Made by a program: the position numbers and the translations under genes. This document shows positions 14,996 through 23,690 of a stretch of DNA of 64,000 nucleotides, in pieces. Origin of the DNA: CBDCGV01 sp965216955 (GTDB taxonomy: Bacteria; Bacteroidota; Bacteroidia; Chitinophagales; JADIYW01). The DNA is taken from contig CBDCGV010000016.1 in assembly GCA_965216955.1 (NCBI GenBank), forward strand, positions 1 to 64,000, given 5' to 3'. The notes under the pieces are model-generated. The model had not been told where the DNA came from. It was given only the letters and a program-made list of their open reading frames with translations, and ran no database searches. The first letter of the stretch is position 1. Each line of letters opens with the position of its first letter.

Positions 14996-16558
14996 TTATA
15001 ATTCTCCTCTTCTACTAACCAATTCCTCTTTAATTTTCCTAGCCCTATCTTCTGATAAGCTATAATTCCACATCACTACAATTGCTAAAAGTGCTGTTGC
15101 CGCAGGAATTGCAATATCTGCAATACGTAAATTAGTCATGGTTTCAATAGTTTGTGTTGGAGCATCAGATATAAAACCAACTAGCTTCAAAACTAATCCA
15201 CCTAGAACCAATGCCAAAGCTTGTCCCAGTTTTACCATCCACCAATAAATTGCACCAAAAGTTCCTTCTTTTCGGGGCATTCCGTTTTCTAATTCATCCA
15301 AATCACACACATCAGCTGTCATACTCATCATTAATGTAAACAATCCTCCCAAACCAAATGCTATAAAAGGAATAGGAATAAAGATTAACCATGGTATTCC
15401 ATTGCTTGCATCTATACTAAACCAAGACATTCCTATGCTATTCAATACAGGGTCCAAAAAGTTAAATATTGAAGTAATCACTCCATTTAAAGATTGTCCT
15501 AATCCAGTTTGGTTAAACCTTTCATTTAAAGTATTATCAAACCCCCACCATTTCAGGACATAACCAATAATAGATATCAGAGTAGAAATTATAAACGCTT
15601 TTCTTTTACCCCATTTATTAGACATCCATGATATGATAGGAATAACAATAAACGCGGTTAACACCGCAGTGATTGTTGAAAACCATGCCGGCCATGTTCC
15701 TGCATCAGCATAACTTCCGTTAAACATATAAAAGACAATGATATAAACACTAAAAGCAGCTACCATCTGAAAGCCATTAAAAACCAAAAATGTTGCTCCA
15801 CAAAGTCGCATAAATGGCTTATTCTTTGCTACTTGTGCTATACCACGAAAGAGGTCCATCAAATTAGAAGATAACGTTTTCAATGATATCTCCTTTCTGT
15901 TTTCCATATTAGCAGAATCAATTCCTCTACAAAAAATGGCCGGAAATATTCCCAAAACCATACACACTCCACCAACAATCATAGATAATTGTCTTACACC
16001 AACAGCCTGGTTTTCAAATATTTCAGGATCAGCAATTATCACCCAAAACCACGGTACTATCATCCAGGCTATTTGTCCCATAGTATTGGCAAAAGCCATT
16101 AAGCGTGTACGCTCATTGTAGTCAGAAGTCATTTCATACCCCAGACCTACCAATGGAGTTGCAAACATCGTATTCCCAATTAAAAACAACAGTGAGAAGA
16201 CCAAGAAATACCAAAAATTATAGGTTTCAGAATTATGTTCATTCAATTGCCATAGCAAAATAAAAAGTATGCCACTTAAAATGGCCCCCACAAAAATATA
16301 AGGTCTTCTTCTTCCCCATCTAGACTTTGTGTTATCAGAGATAAATCCCATAATAGGATCTGTTAACGCATCAAAGATGCGAGGAAGTCCACCCAACAGG
16401 CCTGCTAAAAAAGGATCCATACCAAAAGCGGTCAACAAGAAGAAAGAAAAGAAACCTAGTGCCCCTGGTAATAAATTTAATACTAAATGGCCCGCTCCAA
16501 ATGCTGCCTTCTGCCCTAATGGAACTCTGTAATCAGCCGATGTCTTGTATTTTGACAT
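14996..16558 (-). CDS. GPH/MFS-type sugar:cation symporter
   Basis: 520 residues with about 12 membrane helices. The motif DPIMGFISDNTKSRWGRRRPYI (about 67-88; Asp and the RWGRRRP loop) is the signature of the glycoside-pentoside-hexuronide family in the MFS. An inserted stretch of about 60 residues near 350-400 (after LKWWGFDNTLNERF) separates two half-domains. It should import glucose or short beta-glucans through the inner membrane. Three bases after the GH30 gene and 19 before the cytosolic GH17 gene, matching an import-then-hydrolyse order. Confidence 0.92.
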   Translation of the reverse strand: MSKYKTSADYRVPLGQKAAFGAGHLVLNLLPGALGFFSFFLLTAFGMDPFLAGLLGGLPRIFDALTDPIMGFISDNTKSRWGRRRPYIFVGAILSGILFILLWQLNEHNSETYNFWYFLVFSLLFLIGNTMFATPLVGLGYEMTSDYNERTRLMAFANTMGQIAWMIVPWFWVIIADPEIFENQAVGVRQLSMIVGGVCMVLGIFPAIFCRGIDSANMENRKEISLKTLSSNLMDLFRGIAQVAKNKPFMRLCGATFLVFNGFQMVAAFSVYIIVFYMFNGSYADAGTWPAWFSTITAVLTAFIVIPIISWMSNKWGKRKAFIISTLISIIGYVLKWWGFDNTLNERFNQTGLGQSLNGVITSIFNFLDPVLNSIGMSWFSIDASNGIPWLIFIPIPFIAFGLGGLFTLMMSMTADVCDLDELENGMPRKEGTFGAIYWWMVKLGQALALVLGGLVLKLVGFISDAPTQTIETMTNLRIADIAIPAATALLAIVVMWNYSLSEDRARKIKEELVSRRGEL

Positions 16559-16561
16559 AGT

Positions 16562-18055
16562 TTATTTTTTAAATGGTTTAATTACGATGGTTTGAATAGC
16601 TTGGGCTCCAATCTGAACGACTGTTGATTGTTGCAGTAGTGTTATTTCAAAATTCTTAGCTTTTTTATCTTGATTAAATACAACTATACTTATTGAGTTA
16701 TCAGGATTTTGAGCAGCTGTCACCATTAATGATTTATCAGAATAACTTGCATCAATCACTTGAGCACCTGGTCTAATGTACTTACTAAAATGAGCCATAA
16801 CATAGTACAACGGCGTAAAATAAACCTCGTCATTTACTTCGTCTACAATTACGGGAGCTACACACCAATTCTCAAACCAATTAGGCCCTCCTTGTTTATT
16901 CAGAACCATATTCCAATCTACCCATCCATCTACCCAATTATTCAAACAGCCAATAATATCTCTTGCATATCGGTTTACAGGAGCATATTTAGGATGTAAA
17001 TATTTTTGATCTTCTGCAGCCCAGTCCCAGCCCCAATCGGTCGCCTCTTTACTCCAATACCAATCATCATCTTGCCATTTTGGAACTTCTGAATCAACGC
17101 AACCTTCTGTCTCTAATAAATATTTATCAGGGGCTTTGTTATGCGCATATTGTAATGCTTCAGGAAAAACTTCATAAGTACTTTCATACCAATGAATCGC
17201 TGTTCCATCATAATATTTTGATGAAGCTTCATCTTTATACATTACATCAACCCATTCTTTTAAACCCGCTCGATTTTGATCATAACCCAAAATTACAAGC
17301 TCTCCCTTTCCATCAGCCTCTAACTTAGGTCCTAGATGGTGTTGAACAAAATCTGTCATTTCTTCAGGAGTAAAATGCATACTTTCCCAGTTATCGCCAT
17401 TGCCATGTGGCTCATTTTCCACTGTAAATCCCCAAAGATCAATACCCTCAGCTTTATATGCATCAACATATTTAGAAAAGAAAAGTGCCCAAGTATCATA
17501 GTATTTTGGAAGCAGTCTTCCACCTACCCAATGTTTATTATCTTTCATCCATGGCGGAGCTGTCCAAGGTGATGCAAAGATTTTAAACCCATCCTCAGAG
17601 ATAGCCATTGCATCTTTTATCATAGGTATAAGATCATCTAAATCCTCTTTTACAGAAAAATTCTCTAAAGTCATATCATCTTCTACCGGTGCATATGAAT
17701 ATTGACTCAAAGAAAAATCGCAAGAGTTCATATGTGTTCGTGTGAGAGAATAATTTGCCCCTTCTTTTCCGAAATATGCCTTTAAAATTTTATCTCTATT
17801 TTTTTTGCTTAATCGGTTTAGTAGATATGCTGACGATTCTGTAAATGCTCCTCCAAACCCTGTAATGGTTTGATATTGTTTTTCAGGGGATAATATAATT
17901 TTCGAAACATTTTCCGGATGTGAAAATTCGGAGACTGGAGTTAATTTATTCCCACTAATAGAAGTCTCATAAACCTCAACCTCTAAACTATGTTCTTGAG
18001 AACAACTACTCATTATTAAAAAGACTATTAGAATTAAATAAATGTTTTGTTTCAT
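16562..18055 (-). CDS. GH30 beta-glucanase lipoprotein (probably beta-1,6-glucanase)
   Basis: 497 residues. Lipoprotein signal MKQNIYLILIVFLIMSSC (Cys18), then a GH30 barrel: QTITGFGGAFTESSAYLL (start of domain), SPWTAPPWMK, acid/base Glu215 in TVENEP, nucleophile Glu317 in LLETEG, and a C-terminal beta domain (about 430-497). In laminarin loci GH30 removes beta-1,6 branches, which is the assumed substrate here; glucosylceramidase is the family name only. Co-transcribed with GH17 genes on both sides. Confidence 0.92.
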   Translation of the reverse strand: MKQNIYLILIVFLIMSSCSQEHSLEVEVYETSISGNKLTPVSEFSHPENVSKIILSPEKQYQTITGFGGAFTESSAYLLNRLSKKNRDKILKAYFGKEGANYSLTRTHMNSCDFSLSQYSYAPVEDDMTLENFSVKEDLDDLIPMIKDAMAISEDGFKIFASPWTAPPWMKDNKHWVGGRLLPKYYDTWALFFSKYVDAYKAEGIDLWGFTVENEPHGNGDNWESMHFTPEEMTDFVQHHLGPKLEADGKGELVILGYDQNRAGLKEWVDVMYKDEASSKYYDGTAIHWYESTYEVFPEALQYAHNKAPDKYLLETEGCVDSEVPKWQDDDWYWSKEATDWGWDWAAEDQKYLHPKYAPVNRYARDIIGCLNNWVDGWVDWNMVLNKQGGPNWFENWCVAPVIVDEVNDEVYFTPLYYVMAHFSKYIRPGAQVIDASYSDKSLMVTAAQNPDNSISIVVFNQDKKAKNFEITLLQQSTVVQIGAQAIQTIVIKPFKK

Positions 18056-18064
18056 TTCGAACTA

Positions 18065-19363
18065 TTAATGTGCCACTACGATTTCCTGTTTTATTGGCGG
18101 AAGATCAACTATTTCTAACAACGTCTCCTTATCACCATCATAGGTTTTAGTAATAGTATTTCCATTTCGAGACAAATCATTAAACCGCCCTTCATCTACT
18201 AAATCCCAGAGCGCATACTTTGCTTTCCCATCCACAGTAAATAAACCAAAATGATTTTCAGAACCTTTATCGTTATGCGCATCCTTCCAAGGCTCATCAA
18301 AGGCTTCAAAATAAAAGCAAGAAATGCCTTCTTTATTAGTCCATTCACGCATTAATTGATAATATAACCCCTCTTTATATTCATCTGTAGCTTTAGAACC
18401 ATGTGGTCCATAATGACCATTGGATACGGTTGCCCAACCTGTTTCTCCAATATGGACTGGCTTATCAACTCCTAAACTTTTCATGTAATCAGTAACCGCT
18501 TTGAATTGAGCTTTTGCAAAATCTCTTGCCCGAATCATTGCAGCATCTATTTTCTCAATATCTGAAAGGCCCTCCTCTTCGATATGAATACCCCAGAAAT
18601 CAGGATTGTAATGTGTGTTGTGATAAGGATAGGTATGCATTGATATATAGTCTACTGCTTTGATTAAAGCCTCTAAATCATCAACATGATAGCTGGTATC
18701 GCCCCCACCCCATGACGAAAAATCATCAGAGCTGGTAATCCATAAATCCTTTGAAAGTTTGCCAGACGCTTTAAGGTCTTGCAAATAATTTACCCACTTC
18801 AATATCACATTCGGTTGCACGTAATAACTAGTGGCCCATTTAACCATTGCTTCGTTACCAACCGCAATAATTTTAACAATATCGGGATACTTATTTGCCA
18901 AAATTATCGCCCTCTCAATCTCGCCTGCATTTTGCTCATGCTCAATGTTATGATCAGGAGGATAATCAGACCAAGCATTCTTACAATCAATCCAAGCTCC
19001 TAACATCATATACATTTCAAAATTACTATCCTCCTCTTTCAACTCACGAATTGCTTTTAACAAATTAGATGCCTGCGCTAATTGAACATTATATGTTCGA
19101 ATCAACTTAACGTTCATAGCATAAAGAATCTTCATATCTTCCTTTAGCTCTTCAATAGTTGGCTGAATATCACGCGTCTTCATGCGATATCCTCCATAAG
19201 AAATTGCCAAATAATCTGGATTGCCTAATATATCTTTAGCTGTCACCTCCTTTTTTGTTTGCTGATGTTGATTCGTTTCTCTCTTTGTCGATTGATTGCT
19301 ACAAGAAATACTAATTATCAGTAGCATCAAGCTTGAAATTAATATTTTAAATAATAGCTTCAC
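18065..19363 (-). CDS. GH17 beta-1,3-glucanase lipoprotein
   Basis: 432 residues. Lipoprotein signal with Cys21 in IISISC, a polar Gln/Thr linker and a GH17-type barrel: VKLIRTYNVQ, acid/base Glu171 in AVGNEAM, nucleophile Glu307 in HIGETGWAT, then FYFEAFDEPWKD. Expected on the outer membrane or cell surface, cutting beta-1,3-glucan main chains. One base separates it from the phosphorylase gene upstream, 9 bases from GH30 downstream. Confidence 0.92.
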   Translation of the reverse strand: MKLLFKILISSLMLLIISISCSNQSTKRETNQHQQTKKEVTAKDILGNPDYLAISYGGYRMKTRDIQPTIEELKEDMKILYAMNVKLIRTYNVQLAQASNLLKAIRELKEEDSNFEMYMMLGAWIDCKNAWSDYPPDHNIEHEQNAGEIERAIILANKYPDIVKIIAVGNEAMVKWATSYYVQPNVILKWVNYLQDLKASGKLSKDLWITSSDDFSSWGGGDTSYHVDDLEALIKAVDYISMHTYPYHNTHYNPDFWGIHIEEEGLSDIEKIDAAMIRARDFAKAQFKAVTDYMKSLGVDKPVHIGETGWATVSNGHYGPHGSKATDEYKEGLYYQLMREWTNKEGISCFYFEAFDEPWKDAHNDKGSENHFGLFTVDGKAKYALWDLVDEGRFNDLSRNGNTITKTYDGDKETLLEIVDLPPIKQEIVVAH

Positions 19364-19364
19364 T

Positions 19365-22300
19365 TTATTTCAATTCTGATTCCATAATATGAACAATTAT
19401 CTTAAGTACTTGACCTGTTCTTTCAAAAATTTGACTACTCGTTGTTGCATCTAAGCTCAAAGTTTCAAGCTTAGCCGTTGTCCCATTTTCTTTTATCACC
19501 TCTAAACTATTCTTCGAAGCAATCTTATAAACTATTGGCACTTGACAATATGTAAAACATAGGGTGCCTTTTTCTAAGCCCAACTGCTTAATAACACCAT
19601 GTACATTTACATATTCTAAAACTTTTGTTTCTTCTAAAAACTCATCTTTTCTTAGTAGGCAAGGATTAAAATACAATTGACCTGCTGCTACAAAAGCCCC
19701 TAATTCGCCAAACCTACATAGTATATCTTCTTTCACCTGTCCAGTCATCCCAGGTTGTTGAGCTCCCTTTCCAGCTGGAGTATGGGAATATGGATCTGTT
19801 GGAAAGGCACCATAAAGAGACGGTGACTTATGTACACCGATACCTTCATTAATTTCATAGTAATGCTCTAACAACTTACCAACAATTACCGCATCCTCTC
19901 CATGCCTTATTGCACTCAAACAGCATTCTTGCACAGCCAATTGCAATTTGGAAACCATATGCCAATAAATAGACCCTAGACCCTCATATCCAAAAAAAGT
20001 TCCTGACCTCCCAGTAAAAGCTTTATGATTGAATACTTCTTCATAAACCTCTAAGATTCGTCCCTTTTCTTCAGATATTAATTTGCCATACCTATTTTGA
20101 TCCAACAATTTCAGTGTTTTTTGCAGGTCATTGGCATTTTTAAAATTACTATTAAAGTGGTAAGTACCTTGAATATCCTTTTCAATGATCTGACTATTCC
20201 CGTCTTCAACTAACTGCTTCAATAATACAGATTCTAAAATCAATTCTATTGGCACATTATTTTTCTTTAAAAACCGAGGCAAATCCTTATTTGGATAAAG
20301 TAAATAACTATACTGATCATCTCTAAAAAGAGCGCTACTCTTCAATGCATCAAGCACTTCTAAAGACTGTTTTGCGGTTAAATATCCCGAACTTAAAACT
20401 GCAACCTGTCCCTCCAGCATTTCACTTAGATATGAAATAGATATTTTATTCTCACTTTTAATAGACATTAAATTATAAGCATGATACAAATTATCCTGTC
20501 TCTTATTAGCTCTAATAGTGTGTTCCATATACTTGAGGCTAACATTAATGAAACGTTTCAATCCTTTTGCAGATATGGTTCTTTTCTCCCCCCAGAAATT
20601 CTGTTTATAAATATGTTGTCTATAATCACTCGCCGCTTGTCCTAGACCATCCAAAATAAGTTTACGGTTTTCATCACTTATAGCTTCGGACAAAAGACTT
20701 TCGTGATTATCGAAAACTTCTCGGCATCGTTTATAAAAAATTATAAGTTCATTAGACAACTCAAATCTTTCAATTTCTGACTTCTCTAAAAGTTCTCCAA
20801 AGAATTTCAAAAACCGCCTTAGATAACAAAGTGTAACAACAGAAACGCCATTCCCTACTAGTGCATTATTGGCATCATTCCACTCTGGACGTTGCGTATT
20901 CATCCAAATACCTCCTTCAGGAATATAATTGGACAACTTAATTAATAGAGTAACTAATATTTTTTCAATGAAATTTACTGTATATATAGACTGGTTCTCA
21001 TCTCTAAGTAAGGTTGCGTCTGCACCTATAATTTCTTTTTCTTGTCGTAACTGACGATCTAAATCATAATCAAACTCAATAGTATCCTTTGAGTCGATAA
21101 GAATATCTTCATAACCTTTAATTTTATAGGGAATATTTGCATAAACAAAATCCTTCTTATCGAAATAGCTTAATAGTTTTCCGGGATGATGTTTTTCTGC
21201 AAACTCCAAAAATTTCAATAAATAAATAATCTGATGATCTCCCCAGTAACCAATATAAGACCAAGGGTTATCAGGTTCTATAGATTCCCAATCAAAACCA
21301 TCTTTTGTAACTCTATAAGGATTATACCCATCAAAAGTAGAAGCATTTAAAAATTTATAGATCATGCTTTCTATGAATTCAGGGTATGAATGTGCCAATG
21401 CTTCCCAATTTTGGAAAATATCTCGCCAATTCCCCTCATAATCCAAGAGTTTTGACCCATCATTTTTGCGCATATTGATAGAGAACTTATTCCATGGCCT
21501 GCTGGGATCACCATGTCTTCTACTAAACTTCAATGGCATATACTCCATACATAACCTTCTGAAGGCAGCATCTTCACTTTGTTCAGCTATTGCTCTCAAT
21601 TTTGTTATAGAAAACAAATCAGGAAGCTTTTCAACTTCATGAATAAACTTTTCAAACACCTCTTTATTCGCTCTTAAGAGATAATTTTCGACATCCCATT
21701 TTTCTACTTGGTAGTTAAAATCAAAAACTCCACCCCTCATAATGTTGAATAAGACATTTGAAAAATGCCTAGTATCACGAAGATTATCAGAAGTCAATTG
21801 AAGTCCATCAGCAGCGGCATTTAGTTGCACTAAACGCTTTGAGCCTAACTGAATATCTTCTATAACAAGTTGCACCAAATTTTCTTCAACTTGGATCGTA
21901 TTCAAAAGTTTAGCTATTGAAGCATGATTCTTATTTACATCTGCAACAATCATCCATTCCTTTTTTCCATTAGGAGGAAGCATAATATCGGCATTGATAA
22001 AATAAGCCCCTTTTTCTCCTTTAATATCTTCTTCTTCATGAAGTGATTGTCCTTTTCTAAATCTTTTTAACTGTGATGATGAAAGCAGGTGAATCACTTT
22101 TGACAACCCTAAGGACCAAACCACATTGGCCTTTAATGCCTCGCTTGGTTCTGCTCTATCTACAATTATTGCACTTAATGAGAATATTCCTAAACCACTA
22201 TCTTTTATCAATTCACTTCGTTTATAGGCATCCACTAGATTGCTATATTGATTCTGCAAATCGCTTCCCACACTAGAAGGTATAATATTTTGAATACCAT

Positions 22301-22820
22301 CTAAAACCGATAATCGTATTTCATTTTGAGTGTTATTTATGATTTCTGATTTTTTTACAAAACCAAAGGCATCACTTGAATTCCAGGAATATCGAAACGC
22401 TATCCCTAAATCATGGTTAATTTCTTCGAAAAGAACTTTATTGCCATAAATACTTTTATAAAGGTTTCTGCTAATCTCATACCTCCCTTCACATCTTATA
22501 GAAAAAGGCTCCCAAACATGTAATCTATTGTCTTCTCTTACTTGTATGATTGTCTTACTACCGGTATTCTCTGCAGATTCAGTAATCTTATCATCGGTAT
22601 AATATGGGAATAAAGCGCTTTCCGCATTCTTTCTCCCTGCACTTAAACCTCCATTACTTGATATAAACATCCAGTGGTTTCCATCACTTACCACATTCAT
22701 AAAAAAAGGACGAAGCAGATCACTATTTGAAATTTTATAGAATCTTTCTTCTCCAATTAATACGTCATTAATTTCAATATTAGATGTTTCCAAATCCGGC
22801 ATCAATGAAAAAGTATACAT
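19365..22820 (-). CDS. GH149-like beta-1,3-oligoglucan phosphorylase
   Basis: 1151 residues, no signal peptide, so cytoplasmic. The order is that of GH94-related phosphorylases: an N-terminal beta-sandwich (about 10-330; HWMFISSNGGLSAGRKNAES, VWEPFSIRCEG), a long helical (alpha/alpha)6 domain (about 380-1050; GDPSRPWNKFSINMR, NPYRVTKDGFDWE, RPEWNDANNALVGNG) and a C-terminal sheet. The length and the beta-1,3-glucan setting fit GH149 better than cellobiose phosphorylases (about 800 residues). It would turn laminari-oligosaccharides and phosphate into glucose-1-phosphate, saving ATP. The family call is from recall of its general form, not from alignment. The Asp in PEWNDANN is the probable general acid. 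Confidence 0.68.
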   Translation of the reverse strand: MYTFSLMPDLETSNIEINDVLIGEERFYKISNSDLLRPFFMNVVSDGNHWMFISSNGGLSAGRKNAESALFPYYTDDKITESAENTGSKTIIQVREDNRLHVWEPFSIRCEGRYEISRNLYKSIYGNKVLFEEINHDLGIAFRYSWNSSDAFGFVKKSEIINNTQNEIRLSVLDGIQNIIPSSVGSDLQNQYSNLVDAYKRSELIKDSGLGIFSLSAIIVDRAEPSEALKANVVWSLGLSKVIHLLSSSQLKRFRKGQSLHEEEDIKGEKGAYFINADIMLPPNGKKEWMIVADVNKNHASIAKLLNTIQVEENLVQLVIEDIQLGSKRLVQLNAAADGLQLTSDNLRDTRHFSNVLFNIMRGGVFDFNYQVEKWDVENYLLRANKEVFEKFIHEVEKLPDLFSITKLRAIAEQSEDAAFRRLCMEYMPLKFSRRHGDPSRPWNKFSINMRKNDGSKLLDYEGNWRDIFQNWEALAHSYPEFIESMIYKFLNASTFDGYNPYRVTKDGFDWESIEPDNPWSYIGYWGDHQIIYLLKFLEFAEKHHPGKLLSYFDKKDFVYANIPYKIKGYEDILIDSKDTIEFDYDLDRQLRQEKEIIGADATLLRDENQSIYTVNFIEKILVTLLIKLSNYIPEGGIWMNTQRPEWNDANNALVGNGVSVVTLCYLRRFLKFFGELLEKSEIERFELSNELIIFYKRCREVFDNHESLLSEAISDENRKLILDGLGQAASDYRQHIYKQNFWGEKRTISAKGLKRFINVSLKYMEHTIRANKRQDNLYHAYNLMSIKSENKISISYLSEMLEGQVAVLSSGYLTAKQSLEVLDALKSSALFRDDQYSYLLYPNKDLPRFLKKNNVPIELILESVLLKQLVEDGNSQIIEKDIQGTYHFNSNFKNANDLQKTLKLLDQNRYGKLISEEKGRILEVYEEVFNHKAFTGRSGTFFGYEGLGSIYWHMVSKLQLAVQECCLSAIRHGEDAVIVGKLLEHYYEINEGIGVHKSPSLYGAFPTDPYSHTPAGKGAQQPGMTGQVKEDILCRFGELGAFVAAGQLYFNPCLLRKDEFLEETKVLEYVNVHGVIKQLGLEKGTLCFTYCQVPIVYKIASKNSLEVIKENGTTAKLETLSLDATTSSQIFERTGQVLKIIVHIMESELK

Positions 22821-22826
22821 ATTATT

Positions 22827-23654
22827 TTACTGATACACCCTCACCCAATCTACAAGCATAGTTTGAGGGAATACGGTTTGACCATTTGGACTTCCTACAA
22901 AAGTACCTCCTACGGCAAGATTAAGAATGATGTAAAAAGGATGATCATATACCCATTCTCCAGACACCGCAGTTACATCGCTTGGAGTAATTTGTTGGTA
23001 TAAAAAGTCGTCAACAAAAAAACTGATATAATCAGTGCCCCACTCAATGGCAAATACGTGAAAATCTAGATCAAATCTGTCATTTACCAATGTATATTCT
23101 TTGGTTATCGCATCTCCGGCAAAATGACCAGGACCATGAATAGAACCACTATTAACGTTAGGTACCTGCCCTCTATATTCCATAATATCAATTTCCCCAC
23201 ATTGTGGCCAACCCACTTCATCAATATTCGCTCCTAACAACCAAAAAGCTGGCCAAATTCCCTGTCCCCATGGCAATTTAATTCGCGCTTCAAAACGGCC
23301 ATATGCTTGCTCAAATACCCCCTGGGTTTTTATTCTTGCAGAGGTATATGATGCCCCCAGATAGCTTTCGTTTACAGCTCTAATTGCTAAATTACCTTCA
23401 CCATCTAATGAAACGTTTTCTGCACGATCTGTATAGTATTGAAATTCCTGGTTGCCCCATCCATCTTCACCTCTTCCAATATCGTAATTCCACTTAGTAG
23501 AATCAACAAGTGCTCCCGCTTCTCCTTCAAAATCATCTTCCCAAACCAGTTGCCAATTATTGTCTTTGACTCTATCATCTTCTTGACATGCAGAAATAGC
23601 AATTAACAATGCGCACATTATCAAGCTGTTCGTTAATATTTTCATTTTTATCAT
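22827..23654 (-). CDS. GH16 endo-beta-1,3-glucanase (laminarinase) lipoprotein
   Basis: 275 residues. Lipoprotein signal with Cys23 (LIAISAC; start may be the second Met at residue 4), then one GH16 jelly roll: WQLVWEDDFEG, GRFEARIKLPWGQGIWPAFWLL, catalytic GEIDIMEY with Glu154, Asp156 and Glu159, and the ending FILNLAVGG...MLVDWVRVYQ. The extra Met in the catalytic motif (EIDIME) is the laminarinase type rather than lichenase. It makes the first surface cuts in beta-1,3-glucan. Six bases before the phosphorylase gene. Confidence 0.96.
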   Translation of the reverse strand: MIKMKILTNSLIMCALLIAISACQEDDRVKDNNWQLVWEDDFEGEAGALVDSTKWNYDIGRGEDGWGNQEFQYYTDRAENVSLDGEGNLAIRAVNESYLGASYTSARIKTQGVFEQAYGRFEARIKLPWGQGIWPAFWLLGANIDEVGWPQCGEIDIMEYRGQVPNVNSGSIHGPGHFAGDAITKEYTLVNDRFDLDFHVFAIEWGTDYISFFVDDFLYQQITPSDVTAVSGEWVYDHPFYIILNLAVGGTFVGSPNGQTVFPQTMLVDWVRVYQ

Positions 23655-23690
23655 TCTAATTATTTTAACAAAGGAATGTTGACTTTAAAA

